NCBI GenBank assembly: GCA_029204225.1
Contig: CM055099.1
Location: 56,514,789-56,578,788, forward strand
DNA length: 64,000 nt
Source of the DNA: Diphasiastrum complanatum
Lineage: Eukaryota > Streptophyta > Lycopodiopsida > Lycopodiales > Lycopodiaceae
Reading direction: 5' to 3'
In this document: positions 1 to 10,700 of the stretch, piece after piece
How the letters are laid out: each line of letters starts with the position of its first letter
How positions within the stretch are numbered: position 1 is the stretch's first letter
Made by a program: the position numbers and the translations under genes
Notes under the pieces: generated by a model
Seen by the model: the letters and a program-made list of their open reading frames with translations, nothing else
Databases searched by the model: none
Told to the model about the DNA's origin: nothing

Positions 1-2315
1 GACTTCTTGTCTCACAAATTGATAAGCCACTTCGATATGCTTACTGCTTGCATGAAAAATAGGATTGCATACCAATATTTGGGTTGAAAGGTTATCACAA
101 AAGATGATTGGACTCTCTGAAAAATCCAACAAGTGAAAATCCATTACCATTCTTTTAATCCATAGCATCTCCTTTGTACAAGATGTAAGAGCTTTGTATT
201 TGGCCTCACTGATGACAATGAGATAGTAGCTTGTCTTTTTGACATCCAGAGGATAGCTCCATCACCTATGAATATAGCATGTGCACTTAATGGACTTCCT
301 ATCCGTTTAATCTCCAGCAAAGTCTAAATTCTCGAAATCCAAACAAGTTAGGTGATGATCCTCCATAAACAATGCCAAAATCATCTAGTTCTCAAGATTG
401 TATCTCATACTCTCTTGCCTAGCTTCCAATGTTCCACACTAGGATTTTGCATCAATTGGCTTAATCTATCAATCACAATAGTTAAGATCAGGTTGTTAGT
501 TGATGTCATGCCCCGAGTGTGTCGATGCAAAACCTCTCACTCAAAAGGGCTTCCAGTAGAGATGAGTTGAGAAGCCGAGTTTGAGAGCACGGAGATTTAG
601 TAGTGCTAGACAAAATGTATATATTTTGTGAGCCCCATGTTAATTCCTGAAAGATGGAAACCCATGTGGGAGCTAGTAACTTAGACTTAGACCTTTCTCA
701 ACTTAAGTTATGTTTTTTAACAAAGAGGTCTCCCTATTATCATGTAAGAGGTGAACCAAAATCTTTTATAGAATGGATTCACTCAGTTTGCAAGAGGTGG
801 AATCCAAATCAATGTTAGAATTGGATTCACCAACTCGTGGATATACATAGAGGCCACCCACCACGAGTTTTCCAAGCATTGTGATATTGTATTGAAATGT
901 TGTTGAATGATATTTGAAATATCTCTCCATTGCCATTTCCATCTATGTTCCATTTTTCAGAAGTTAAAGTTATGTAGAGCATAATAGCAAACACTAGGTC
1001 TTGCTGATGGTTAGATATAGGAGTGAATCAACTAGTTTCCTATAATAAGTAATGTCCTCAAAGGATCTTTCATTACCTTTTATAGTTAGCTTTGCATGAC
1101 TCCATTGGTGTATCAAAAGCTTTAGCATCTACCATATGAAATCTTTTTATAATAGAATGAGCATATTTTTTTTGACATATGAATGTAAATCGAGAAGTTC
1201 TAAATACCTCTATTCCCCAAGATATACATGTAGAAAGACCAAGATCATGCACCTCAAACTCCTTTTTGAGTGCAAACTTGATATCATCAATATCTTGCTT
1301 GTTGCCCTTCCACTCAAAATGATGTCATCCACATAGATGAGAAGGATAGTAACATGATTTCCAACCAATCTATAGTAAAGTTAATGATCATATTCACTCA
1401 TCATGAAATATTGTGAAAGTAAAAAAGAGGTAAAAAAGCTTAGCATACCAACTCCTTGGTGCTTGCTTAAGATCGTCCAAAACTCTTTTGTAAAAAAACA
1501 AACATGATTTTGGCTTGTCGTGTGAAGAGTGTAGTCATTGGGTTGATCCATAAGCACATCTTCATCAAAATCCCATTCAAGAGTGCATTTTAATGTCCAA
1601 TTCTCATAGATCCCATCCAAAAAGTGTTGCGAGTGAAATAATGACTCGAATGCTTACCATCTTTTCCACTAGTGCAATGGTCTCATCATAGTCCAATACT
1701 ATGTTCTTGTGCATATCCTTTTGCCACTAACTTTGCCTTGTACTTGTTGATTGATCTATCTTGGTTTGTCTTCACTTTGAAGATCCATCTGCATCCAATA
1801 GCTTTGGAAGTTCAACCAATCTCCATGTTTCATTCTTCATAAGAGCTTGATACTCAAGATCCATTGCTTAGATCTACTCCTCTTTGTTCGGTTGCTCCAT
1901 CTACACATGTAGGTCATCAAAACCGGTTAAGAAAACATAGTTTGTATCACCAACAACTTGCTTATCTATTTATCATAAGTGAGTCTCAAAGGTTTTTGTC
2001 TTTGCCTTGATGTCCTCCTTGGCTTTTGATTTGAAGTAGCTCTTCAACATCAACATCCAAAGTATCATCAATGACATCAACAAGAATGTTAGATCCAACA
2101 TCCACACCACCACTTGAAGAAACTTTTGGAATTTGGTCATACCACTTTCCTAGTTGAAGGAATGAAAACTTTGTAAGTCTTGCCTTACCTCACTATAGCC
2201 AACAAAAATACCTTTTCTTGAAGATGGATCATCCTTGGTTTTATAATCAAGAGTAATGTTGATATAGCATATACATCCAAAAGTTTTGAAGAACTTGATA
2301 ACACTTCAGCAATCT
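1..2315 (-). pseudogene. Ty1/copia pol remnant (RNase H, RT, integrase C-end)
   Basis: Read on the minus strand, this is a decayed copia pol tail. The left edge encodes the RNase H end, with a recognisable ASSKHIEVAYQFVRQ stretch at about 1-60 and EAKYKAL at about 185-210. An RT with an intact YVDD box (LLIYVDDIILSG) lies near 1310-1350. An upstream RT segment (VSIRVIISLATLFGWD) lies near 1600-1680. The integrase C-end (KTFGCICYINITLDYKTKDDPSS) lies near 2180-2310. Stops and frameshifts are frequent and no long frame survives. About 450 bp near 504-960 does not fit pol and is listed separately. The element runs off the left edge, and its right end meets an oppositely oriented copia tail. Family assignment is firm; exact limits are approximate. 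Confidence 0.85.
504..960. mobile_element. Possible solo LTR inserted in copia RT
   Basis: RT-like reading on the minus strand stops near 500 and resumes near 960. The intervening roughly 450 bp begins TGTCATGCCCCGAG and ends near TTTTTCA, consistent with TG...CA LTR termini. It encodes nothing recognisable. I could not confirm a target-site duplication, so this could also be another kind of insertion. Confidence 0.3.
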
Positions 2316-2344
2316 ATCTTACGAAAGATCATGTTTTTCATTCG

Positions 2345-2526
2345 AAAACGAAGCATATAACTATCAAGTATCATGTTATTCAGGACTTAGTCGAAAAAAA
2401 GATACTGACTTCATACCTACAGAGGAAATGACAGCTGATATCTTTACAAAGCCACTCAGTAAATCTTTGTTTGAGAAGCAGCAAAGAAGATTTGGATTAA
2501 TCCAACTTCCCACTTTGAGAGGGAGC
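2345..2526 (+). pseudogene. Ty1/copia RNase H C-terminal tail with polypurine tract
   Basis: The plus strand reads as the very end of a copia polyprotein, with EEMTADIFTKPLSKSL followed by FEKQQRRFGLIQLP. The ADIFTKPL motif is a hallmark of the copia RNase H terminus. It runs into a purine-rich tract (GAGAGGGAGC) at about 2517-2526, the expected primer for plus-strand DNA synthesis, directly before a TGTAGAAC LTR start. The rest of the element upstream is missing, replaced by the minus-strand fragment to the left. Confidence 0.8.
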
Positions 2527-2925
2527 TGTAGAACACCTTATCAGACAAATCTCGGTTCTACTAACAAAGTGCACAGTTTAATTTACAAAGGCTGAGAAAC
2601 GAACTCGAACTCGAAACTTTTTTATTCGTGTCACGAAATAATTTTTATTCTTGTTCAACCTCGAAGCTGTCACAAAACTGTCGCAAAACACAAAACTGTC
2701 GCGAAAAGACCTATCCTGTAACAATATTAATCATGTGCACGACTTCTTGTAAACACAACAAAGAAACAAGGCAGCAAGAGATGTATACTAATGAATCAAA
2801 ATCAGAATTATAAAAATTCATTTTTGATCAAAAATTTTCAACAGATGATTTTATTAGTTATTCTGAATGTCTAAAATTATCTATCACACTCACGCAATAT
2901 ATCTCTTAATTCCGCATGCTTTATT
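2527..2925 (+). mobile_element. Copia 3' LTR (start defined, end uncertain)
   Basis: TGTAGAACACC follows the polypurine tract immediately, as expected for a 3' LTR. The sequence holds no coding signal. It contains several short CTGTCGC-AAAA type repeats near 2670-2710. The 3' terminus is not defined because no second LTR copy is available, and integrase-like coding begins again near 2930. Confidence 0.45.
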
Positions 2926-2929
2926 CAAT

Positions 2930-3425
2930 CAAGGTAAAAACTGTTCTATTAGATCTACATCTAGATCTACAAAGCCTTTTCAAGTTGTGCATTTGGATAT
3001 TCATGGTGTTACTGTAATTAGCAATGGATGTATCTGAATTTTATTGATGACTTTAGTAGATTTTGTTGGGTCTACAAAGCCTTGAACTTGACAAAGACAT
3101 CAAACATCTCATCTTTGTTTTTGCTTGAGGAGTGACAATGGTGGTGAGTACATTTCTACCAAGTTCAAGGCTTTTTGTGATGAGAGGGAGTACACAAGTC
3201 CAAGGACACCACAACAAAAAAAGAGTCGTCGAGAGGAAGAATAGAACTTTGTGTGAATGATGAGGTTAAGTGCTAATCTTCCTAAACCATTTTGGGGTCA
3301 AGCTTTGTTGTGTGCTAATTTTCTATGCAATATGTGGCCGAGTGCTATTTTGGATGGAAAAACCCCTTTTGAGGTATTGTTTGGAAGAAGGCCAGGTGTC
3401 AAATTAGTAAGACATAAGGTTCAGA
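2930..3425 (+). pseudogene. Ty1/copia integrase remnant
   Basis: Plus-strand reading gives copia integrase core pieces: FQVVHLDIHG, LIDDFSRFCWVY, LRSDNGGEYIS-like sequence near 3125-3160, and a C-terminal piece (LPKPFWGQALLCANFLCN followed by PFEVLFGRRPG) near 3270-3400. Several stops and frameshifts break it. It ends abruptly at about 3425, where a minus-strand element starts. It may belong to the same element as the LTR to its left or be a separate fragment. Confidence 0.75.
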
Positions 3426-3429
3426 AATA

Positions 3430-4500
3430 GTTTCATCAAATCTTTCCAACATTTGTTTGATCCATATCAGCTCGTTTGCCATCTTAGCTGCTGCCACATA
3501 TTCGACCTCACATGAAGATTAAGCTACTGTTGTTTGCTTCTTGCTTATCCAAAGTATGGTTGTGCCAGATGCTAGAGCACAACCTCATGAAATACTTTTG
3601 CTATCATCCTTCATGGATGCCTAGCTTGCGTCACTATAAGATTCGATCCGAAATCCAGTTTCCTTCAAATAACACAGTCCATAGTCTTTCGTTTCTTGGA
3701 GATATTGTACTACTCTTTTTGCTAACTTCCAATGCAATGATCCTAGGTTCTAATTAGATTGGCTCAGCCTGTATACTGCAAATGCTATATCAGTTCTGGT
3801 GTTGTCTGTAAGATACAACAATGATCCAATCAGCCTCCAATAGGGTGTATTTGGCCATTCGCTTCTCTTTGAGAGTCTGGGGACAATCTGTCTTGTTCAG
3901 TATTGTTCCAGGTATCATGGGAGTATGCACACCTTTGCATTCGAGCATGTTGAAGTCTTCAATGATTTTGATTGTACTTTTGTTGGTGAAGATACAACTT
4001 GCCATCTTCAAAGTCTCTTTCGATCTGCAAGCCTAGATAGATTTTTGCTTTTCTTAGGTCAGCGATCTCAAATATTTCAAAAATGTCTCTTTTGACATCG
4101 TCTGTGTGTAAGAAAGCAGTTTTCTCATCCAAAATATGAATTTTGAGATCATGAGCCACTGCATAAGCAAATAACAAGCAAATTGATGTGTGTTTGACTA
4201 TTGGTGAAAGCATCAGTGTAGTCGATCCCATATTTCTGTGAAAAACCTTTAGCAACCAACCTTGCTTTGTATCTAATGTTATCTCCATTAAGACATGTTT
4301 TGATCTTGTAGATCCACTTGCATTTGACTGGTTTTCTACCATCAGGTTTAGGTGCAACTGTCCATATATTGTTCTTATACATGAATGGCATTTCGTCCTC
4401 CATTGCTTGAATCCAATGATCTTTATTTGGTCCATCAATAGCTTTCTCGAATGTTTGAGGTTCGTCTGTGAAGCCACAAAATTCGATGACTATATTTGCT
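3430..4500 (-). pseudogene. Copia RT and RNase H remnant
   Basis: RNase H is recognised at 3430-3700 on the minus strand, with YSDASWASMKDDSKS and SSCEVEYVAAAKMANELIW. RT begins with KCKWIYKIK and ARLVAKGFSQKYGIDY near 4220-4330, then jumps from an AFLH segment to a DLRKAKIYLGLQIERD segment near 4010-4110. The palm with the YVDD active site is therefore missing. The enzyme cannot be active. Confidence 0.8.
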
Positions 4501-5131
4501 GAAACATCCTGACCAAGTCTTACTGGTAGTTTTCTTTGTCTATTAGATCTTCTCACAGTTTGTATAGGTTTTGAATTCGGTTCTGCATTTTCGGGTTCAA
4601 CCTGATCTACTTGAATTCGAACTGGTAATTCGAGTCTTTCAGGTATTCGATCTTGAACTCCCTCAAAATCTGATAATTCTCGTTCATCATCTGCTTGCTT
4701 TACTTCTGTTGTTGGTAACTCATAATAATTTTTGAGAATTTCATAGTCCATATATTGTTCTTATACATGAATGGCATTTCGTCCTCCATTGCTTGAATCC
4801 AATGATCTTTATTTGGTCCATCAATAGCTTTCTCGAATGTTTGAGGTTCGTCTGTGAAGCCACAAAATTCGATGACTATATTTGCTGAAACATCCTGACC
4901 AAGTCTTACTGGTAGTTTTCTTTGTCTATTAGATCTTCTCACAGTTTGTATAGGTTTTGAATTCGGTTCTGCATTTTCGGGTTCAACCTGATCTACTTGA
5001 ATTCGAACTGGTAATTCGAGTCTTTCAGGTATTCGATCTTGAACTCCCTCTGAATCTGATAATTCTCATTCATCATCTGCTTGCTTTACTTCTGTTGTTG
5101 GTAACTCATAATAATTTTTGAGAATTTCATA
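4360..5131. repeat. 386-bp direct tandem duplication in copia pol
   Basis: The block at 4360-4745 recurs at 4746-5131 with only a few substitutions (for example near 4669 against 5050). The junction shares the short sequence AGTC. Both copies encode the same minus-strand segment between integrase and RT (SNRQRKLPVRLGQD and following residues). Because 386 is not a multiple of 3, the duplication shifts the reading frame and breaks the polyprotein. Confidence 0.9.
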
Positions 5132-5199
5132 GTCGACTAAATCACTGTCTGCTATGTACTTTGACTCATTGAATTTGACATCTCGAACAACTTTTATTT

Positions 5200-6363
5200 T
5201 TTTAATTTTGGGTATATAGACTCAATAATATGACGAATGTAACTTGAATCCTACTATAAAACCTTGTTTTGTCTTTTCATCGAGTTTCTTTCTCAATTTG
5301 TCTGATATTGCATATAAATTGCACATCCGAATGTCTGAACATGAGCAAGATTTGGCTTTGACTTCCACTATATTTCATGAGGAGTTTTATCCGATATTCG
5401 AGATTTCAGAATTCGATTCTAAAGATAATTCAATGTAGCTACTGCTTCTGCCCACAACTGTTTTGGTGCTTTCGCATGAGCCATCATACACCTAGAAGCT
5501 TCCATGAGTGTACGATTTCTTTGTTCAACAATTTCATTGTGCTCAGGTGTGTATGATACAGTCTTTGTATGCATAATACCTCAATCAGTATAGTAAGTTT
5601 TGAATCCATTGGAAATGTACTCACCTCCACGATCTGTGTGAATTTGCTTCAACTTATTGCATGTCTGCTTCTCAGCCCAATTCGTATACTCAACGAATTT
5701 CTCGAAAGCTTCTGATTTTGTACGAATAAAGTATACTACAACAAACTTGTTGAAGTCATCAATAAACGTTATGAAGTATTTTGCATCACCTAAAGACAAT
5801 ACTCCGAATGGTCCACAAATATCTGAATGCACAATTTCCAGTACCTTGGTTGCTTTATAAACATCTATACCGAAAGGTGTTCGAGTCATTTTGTCTTTAA
5901 GACAAGATTCGCAGGTAGTTCGAATATCTCGACTCTTGATTTCAACTGCTTCGATTCTCTGACTCTTGTTGGCTTGGTACAAGGCTTCCGTGTTTATGTG
6001 ACATAACCTCTTGTGCCACAGAATATCTGTCGATTCTTGAGTTTGATTTGCTTGTTCGATTCGAGTTTGAATGTTCAAGTGATACAAATTACCTTCTCTG
6101 TTGCCTTTAGCAACTAGGTTATCAGAATCTTCATCGAACAATTTACAAGAGTCCCTTGTGAAGGTTACTGACATTCTTGTATCGACTATCTTTGCTATGG
6201 ATAGAAGATCTTTATCAAGAGTAGGGACATAGAGAACTTCCTCCAGTTTCTTGTCACCCTGATTCGTGTTTAACCATAGTACACCAGTTCCGTCAACTAC
6301 ATGTTTAGAACCGTCTCCAAGTATAATGAATCTCGAATAATTCGTCTTCTTATACTCAGACAA
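5200..6363 (-). pseudogene. Copia protease / integrase pseudogene
   Basis: An open minus-strand frame from 6363 to 5581 covers the region after the protease active site, the GAG-pre-integrase zinc-binding segment (LWHKRLCHIN then CESCLKDK) and the integrase core, with the first catalytic aspartate in IVHSDICGPF and the second in HTDRGGEYIS. A stop at 5581 interrupts it. The integrase continues in the same sense to about 5220 (ERNRTL-like and FGCAIY segments) with further stops. The first two acidic catalytic residues are preserved, so decay is mostly by nonsense changes. Confidence 0.85.
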
Positions 6364-6417
6364 AATTTGTTTCGAGAAAACAAAATGTGAGGTGGCTCCC
6401 GAATCAAGTACTACTTC

Positions 6418-7340
6418 TCAAATTTTTGAATTTGATGAACAACATAGATTAGCACAAACATATGTTGTTGAGTTTCTTGTCGTCCTGTCTTCTGCTGCTC
6501 TGGAGCATTCTGCTTTGTCTTCGACAAAATTTGAATTTAAAGGTTTGCTTCGATTCTGCTCCTTTTTGTCCCTAGAATTTTGATAATAGTCTACTACTGC
6601 ATGACCCAGTTTATGACAATGAATGCAACCAATTTTTGGATTTAACCAACACTTGTCTTCTATACGACCTGATCTTTTGCATCTGTTGCAAATCTTCCTA
6701 TCACCAGAATCTTTCTGTTGTTTTTTAGATTGTCGATCATTTGTCTTGGATTCGTCTGAACGATTTCCATTCTTCTTAGACGACTCCCTCTTAGACTTAG
6801 ACTTCTTCGAAGATTTATTCTTCTGGGTAAATAGAGCATTTTCGGAATCACCATTATAGTCATAGTGTTTACGAGCTTCTACTTCATCTTTGACTCCATG
6901 TATTGCCTTTTGAAGTGTCATTGTTGAATATTTCGCCAGAGTTCGAGTTGTGTGGAATGACCTGGGTAGTGTTCGAAGAAAATAGCTAAGCTGTTTTTCC
7001 TTTGAGATTGCATTTTCCATGTCAGAATTCTGCAAAGAAATAAACAAATCCTTTATCTTTTGTACAAAAGTGGTCAGGTCTTTGCCATCCCATTGTAGGT
7101 AAGTCTATTGGTCTTCTAAGAAAATGATTTGATTACGAGATCGAGTCTCATTCTTGGTTTGCAATTCTTCCCATAATTCTTTCGCGTTCGAAATTGATGT
7201 AAGATCTAGCATTATGTTGTCATGCACTGAAGACGCAATAATTGCTATAGCTTTGTCATTTCTCAAACTCCATTATCGAAGCTGTTTGTTAGGAGTAATT
7301 GGCTTCTTTTCTATTGGTTCTACCCATTGCCAAATATGAA
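6418..7340 (-). pseudogene. Copia gag with two zinc knuckles
   Basis: A minus-strand frame at 7047-6418 encodes gag. After a basic, serine/lysine-rich linker come two CCHC-like units in series: CNRCKRSGRIEDKC (complete spacing) and CIHCHKLGHAVVDY (last Cys replaced). The N-terminal gag domain continues up to about 7340 (KELWEELQTKNETRSRNQI) and is separated by a stop near 7108. A similar double-knuckle gag occurs at 54660-55000, suggesting the same family. Confidence 0.8.
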
Positions 7341-7744
<404 letters not shown>

Positions 7745-10700
7745 CTCTGAGAAACACACTGGTTCAGCTCAATATGGTGTTGATTCACTCGAAACTTCTT
7801 AAAGATTCCTTCTGCATTAAAATCATTATTAACATCTTCAAAGTGGAGGAGTATTTTTGTTACCACTGATCTATATTCAAGAAGTCTTATCGTGTTACAC
7901 AACATAAGTGATTTCAAACTCCCTCCAAAACTTGGATGTTATTGATATTACGGGTTTTGCTGTTTCTCTTGAAAAAATAGTACCAAAAGTATCAAAATAG
8001 GCAATATGTGACAGTAACAAATTTGGTAGTCCGAACTATCTAAATTGAAAATTGATAAGTACCAATTGAAGAAGCATTGGTACTATAGAGTTTCAGAAAG
8101 CTTTGGTGCTCAAGGATTTTGCCAACATTTAACATTTCAGTGTCTTTTTGTACGTTGCAATAAAATTCGCACCAATTTTTTTCTATTGCTACAATTACAA
8201 TTACCAAAGCACACTGCACACGTCGAAGAGTTGTTTAAAAGCTTCTTATAGCAACAAAGTACCAGAGTGATAGAAAGTACCACCAAGTAGGACCAAAGAA
8301 CCAAAGCATCTTATAGTACCAAAGTACAAAAACATCTAATAGTACCAAAGCATCTTATAGTACAAAAGTACTAAACATGCAGAAAGTACAGGAACCTTAA
8401 TTGGTAGTCTAGAGGATCAGATTTATTACACAATAGGTTCAAATAGTGCCAATCTTTGGTACTCAAAAGTTTCAAGAACACGTAAACATTACAAAAATAG
8501 TACAAATCTTGTAAAATTGGTAGTAACTAAAGCTTAGATTCCACCAATTGGTAAACAACACTAAAATAGTACCAAAAAGATCACAAAGGGTTGTATGCAA
8601 ACTACGAACACAAATAAATATTAAAGAAAAAAAACCTAATTTTTGTAGTTTTATGCGTAAAATATGGTCACGAGAAGTCCAAATAGTACCTATTTGGTAT
8701 ATTTTTAAAATAAAACTGAGACACTTAGTATTAAAGACCTAATTTGGTAGTCAGTAGGATCAGAATTGGTTTACAATAAGTTCTTGTTGTACGAATCTTT
8801 CATATTAAAGAGTTTTACCAACACAAAAATAGTACCAAAACAGTACAAAATTTGTAAAATTAGTACCCGTCGACACTGATGCAGCTCAATACAGTGTTGG
8901 TTTACTCGAAACTTTTTAAAGATTCTTTCTGTATTAAAATGATTGTTAACATCTTCAAAGTAAACTTGAGGATTATTCTCATTACCAATTCTGGTACTAT
9001 CCGAAGTAACAAATTTGAAAACTATAGAGTAATAATAATAGATAGTGAGAACCCCCAACAAATATACCTGGCCACGAAGAAGAAAGGCCTTCGAGGTTTG
9101 TATTGGAACGCCGCACCGTCTGACCACACCCAATGACACCTCAGATTATACATGTTCTCTTTCAACCAATTTCCATGCAGTAGTAGATAGTATTGTATGA
9201 ATAGGGTGTCATGCAGCTTATCGTCTGATTTATAAAAATGAAGAGTCTTTTCGGGGGCACTTGTAGAGTTTCTGACATACGTTATGTGCACAGGTATCGT
9301 GACCTGATTAGACCACCAGTGCATGGATTGTATCTCGTTCTGCATCTTGAACGAATAATTCTCCGCAAAGTCAATGACTGAAACAACAACATCCGAAGGA
9401 AATTTTCTACAAGCAGTCTTTAAATTGTTGTGACTGCCACCGAAACACAAAGTTATGCTTGATGAAGGATTTTAGATGTGCTGAAACCAGGTCAACAAAA
9501 GTAGTTCTCCGCATTCTTTGCACTACCAAATCTTTTCTCTTCTTGATAGAACCGCCCTCATCAACAAACCCTGACGCAATGTCTGTAAAGATCTTCACAG
9601 ACAATTGTCTGCTGTCCACCGATGTCTCATAGGGACATAATGGCAATGTGCAAATGCCGCATTTACTACAGTCCCTGAACAAGCATTTTTTTTGCATGGT
9701 ATTCTAAATAAGGAGGCTTTCCACATAAAAACGATTCCCACATATTGCTGATGCTGGGACAAACAGATTGGTTAGCCTTGCAAATATCCGAATCCTGAAT
9801 TTTGCAGTAGATGGAACATGTGCAGGCATGATCCTTTCCATGATGACCAAACATATTTTGTCTCATATAATTAAATGCCTTCTTAAAATATATCATTTGC
9901 ATATGGTACGCATAGCAACAGGTGTACCACTCCTTCAGTTTTCGGACAAAATAAGGCTTCAACGCCTCAAAGCATCTAAGAGATATCTGCACTTCTGGGT
10001 GAGCCCTTCTGAATATTTGGAACAGCTCGACCTATGGCCTAAAAACCTTACAGCTTACTAAAAGAACATAATAATATACCAGAGTATCATACATAGGTAG
10101 TACCAAGAAGGTAGAAAGTACCTGCAAGTAGTACCAAAGCATCATATACATGTAGTACCAAAGTACCAAAGCATCTTATAGTACAAAAGTACTAAACATG
10201 CAGAAAGTACAAGAACCTTAATTGGTAGTCTGGAGGATCAAAATTGTTACACGATAGATTCAAATAGTACCAATCTTTGGTACTCAAAAGTTTCAGAAAC
10301 ACATAAACATTACAAAAATAGTACAAATCTTGTAAAATTGGTAGTAACTAAAGCTTAGATTCCACCAATTGGTAAACAACACTAAAATAGTACCAAATAG
10401 ACCACAAAGGATTGTATGCAAACTGCGAACACAAATAAATATTTTTAAAAAAAAAATTAATTTTTGTAGTTTTATACGTAAAATATGGTCACGAGAAGTC
10501 TAAATAGTACCTATTTGGTAGATTTTAAAATAAAACTGAGACACTTAGTATAAAAGACCTAATTTGGTAGTCAGTAGGATCAGAATCGATTCACAATAAG
10601 TTCTTGTAGTACGAATCTTTCATATTAAAGAGTTTTAGTACCAAAATAGTACAAATTTGTAAAATTAGTACCCGTCATTACTGGTGCAGCTCAATACAGT

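Larger units (their letters stand above)
3430..7340 (-). mobile_element. Near-complete Ty1/copia element internal region
   Basis: On the minus strand the order is gag (7340-6418), protease plus integrase (6363-5200), RT (about 4740-3820) and RNase H (3790-3430). This gag-PR-INT-RT-RH order defines Ty1/copia. It is the longest single minus-strand copia internal region in the first 10 kb. Coding is broken by stops, frameshifts, a 386-bp tandem duplication and deletion of the RT palm. I did not find matching LTRs or a convincing PBS on either side; the right flank runs into a CT microsatellite. Confidence 0.8.
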
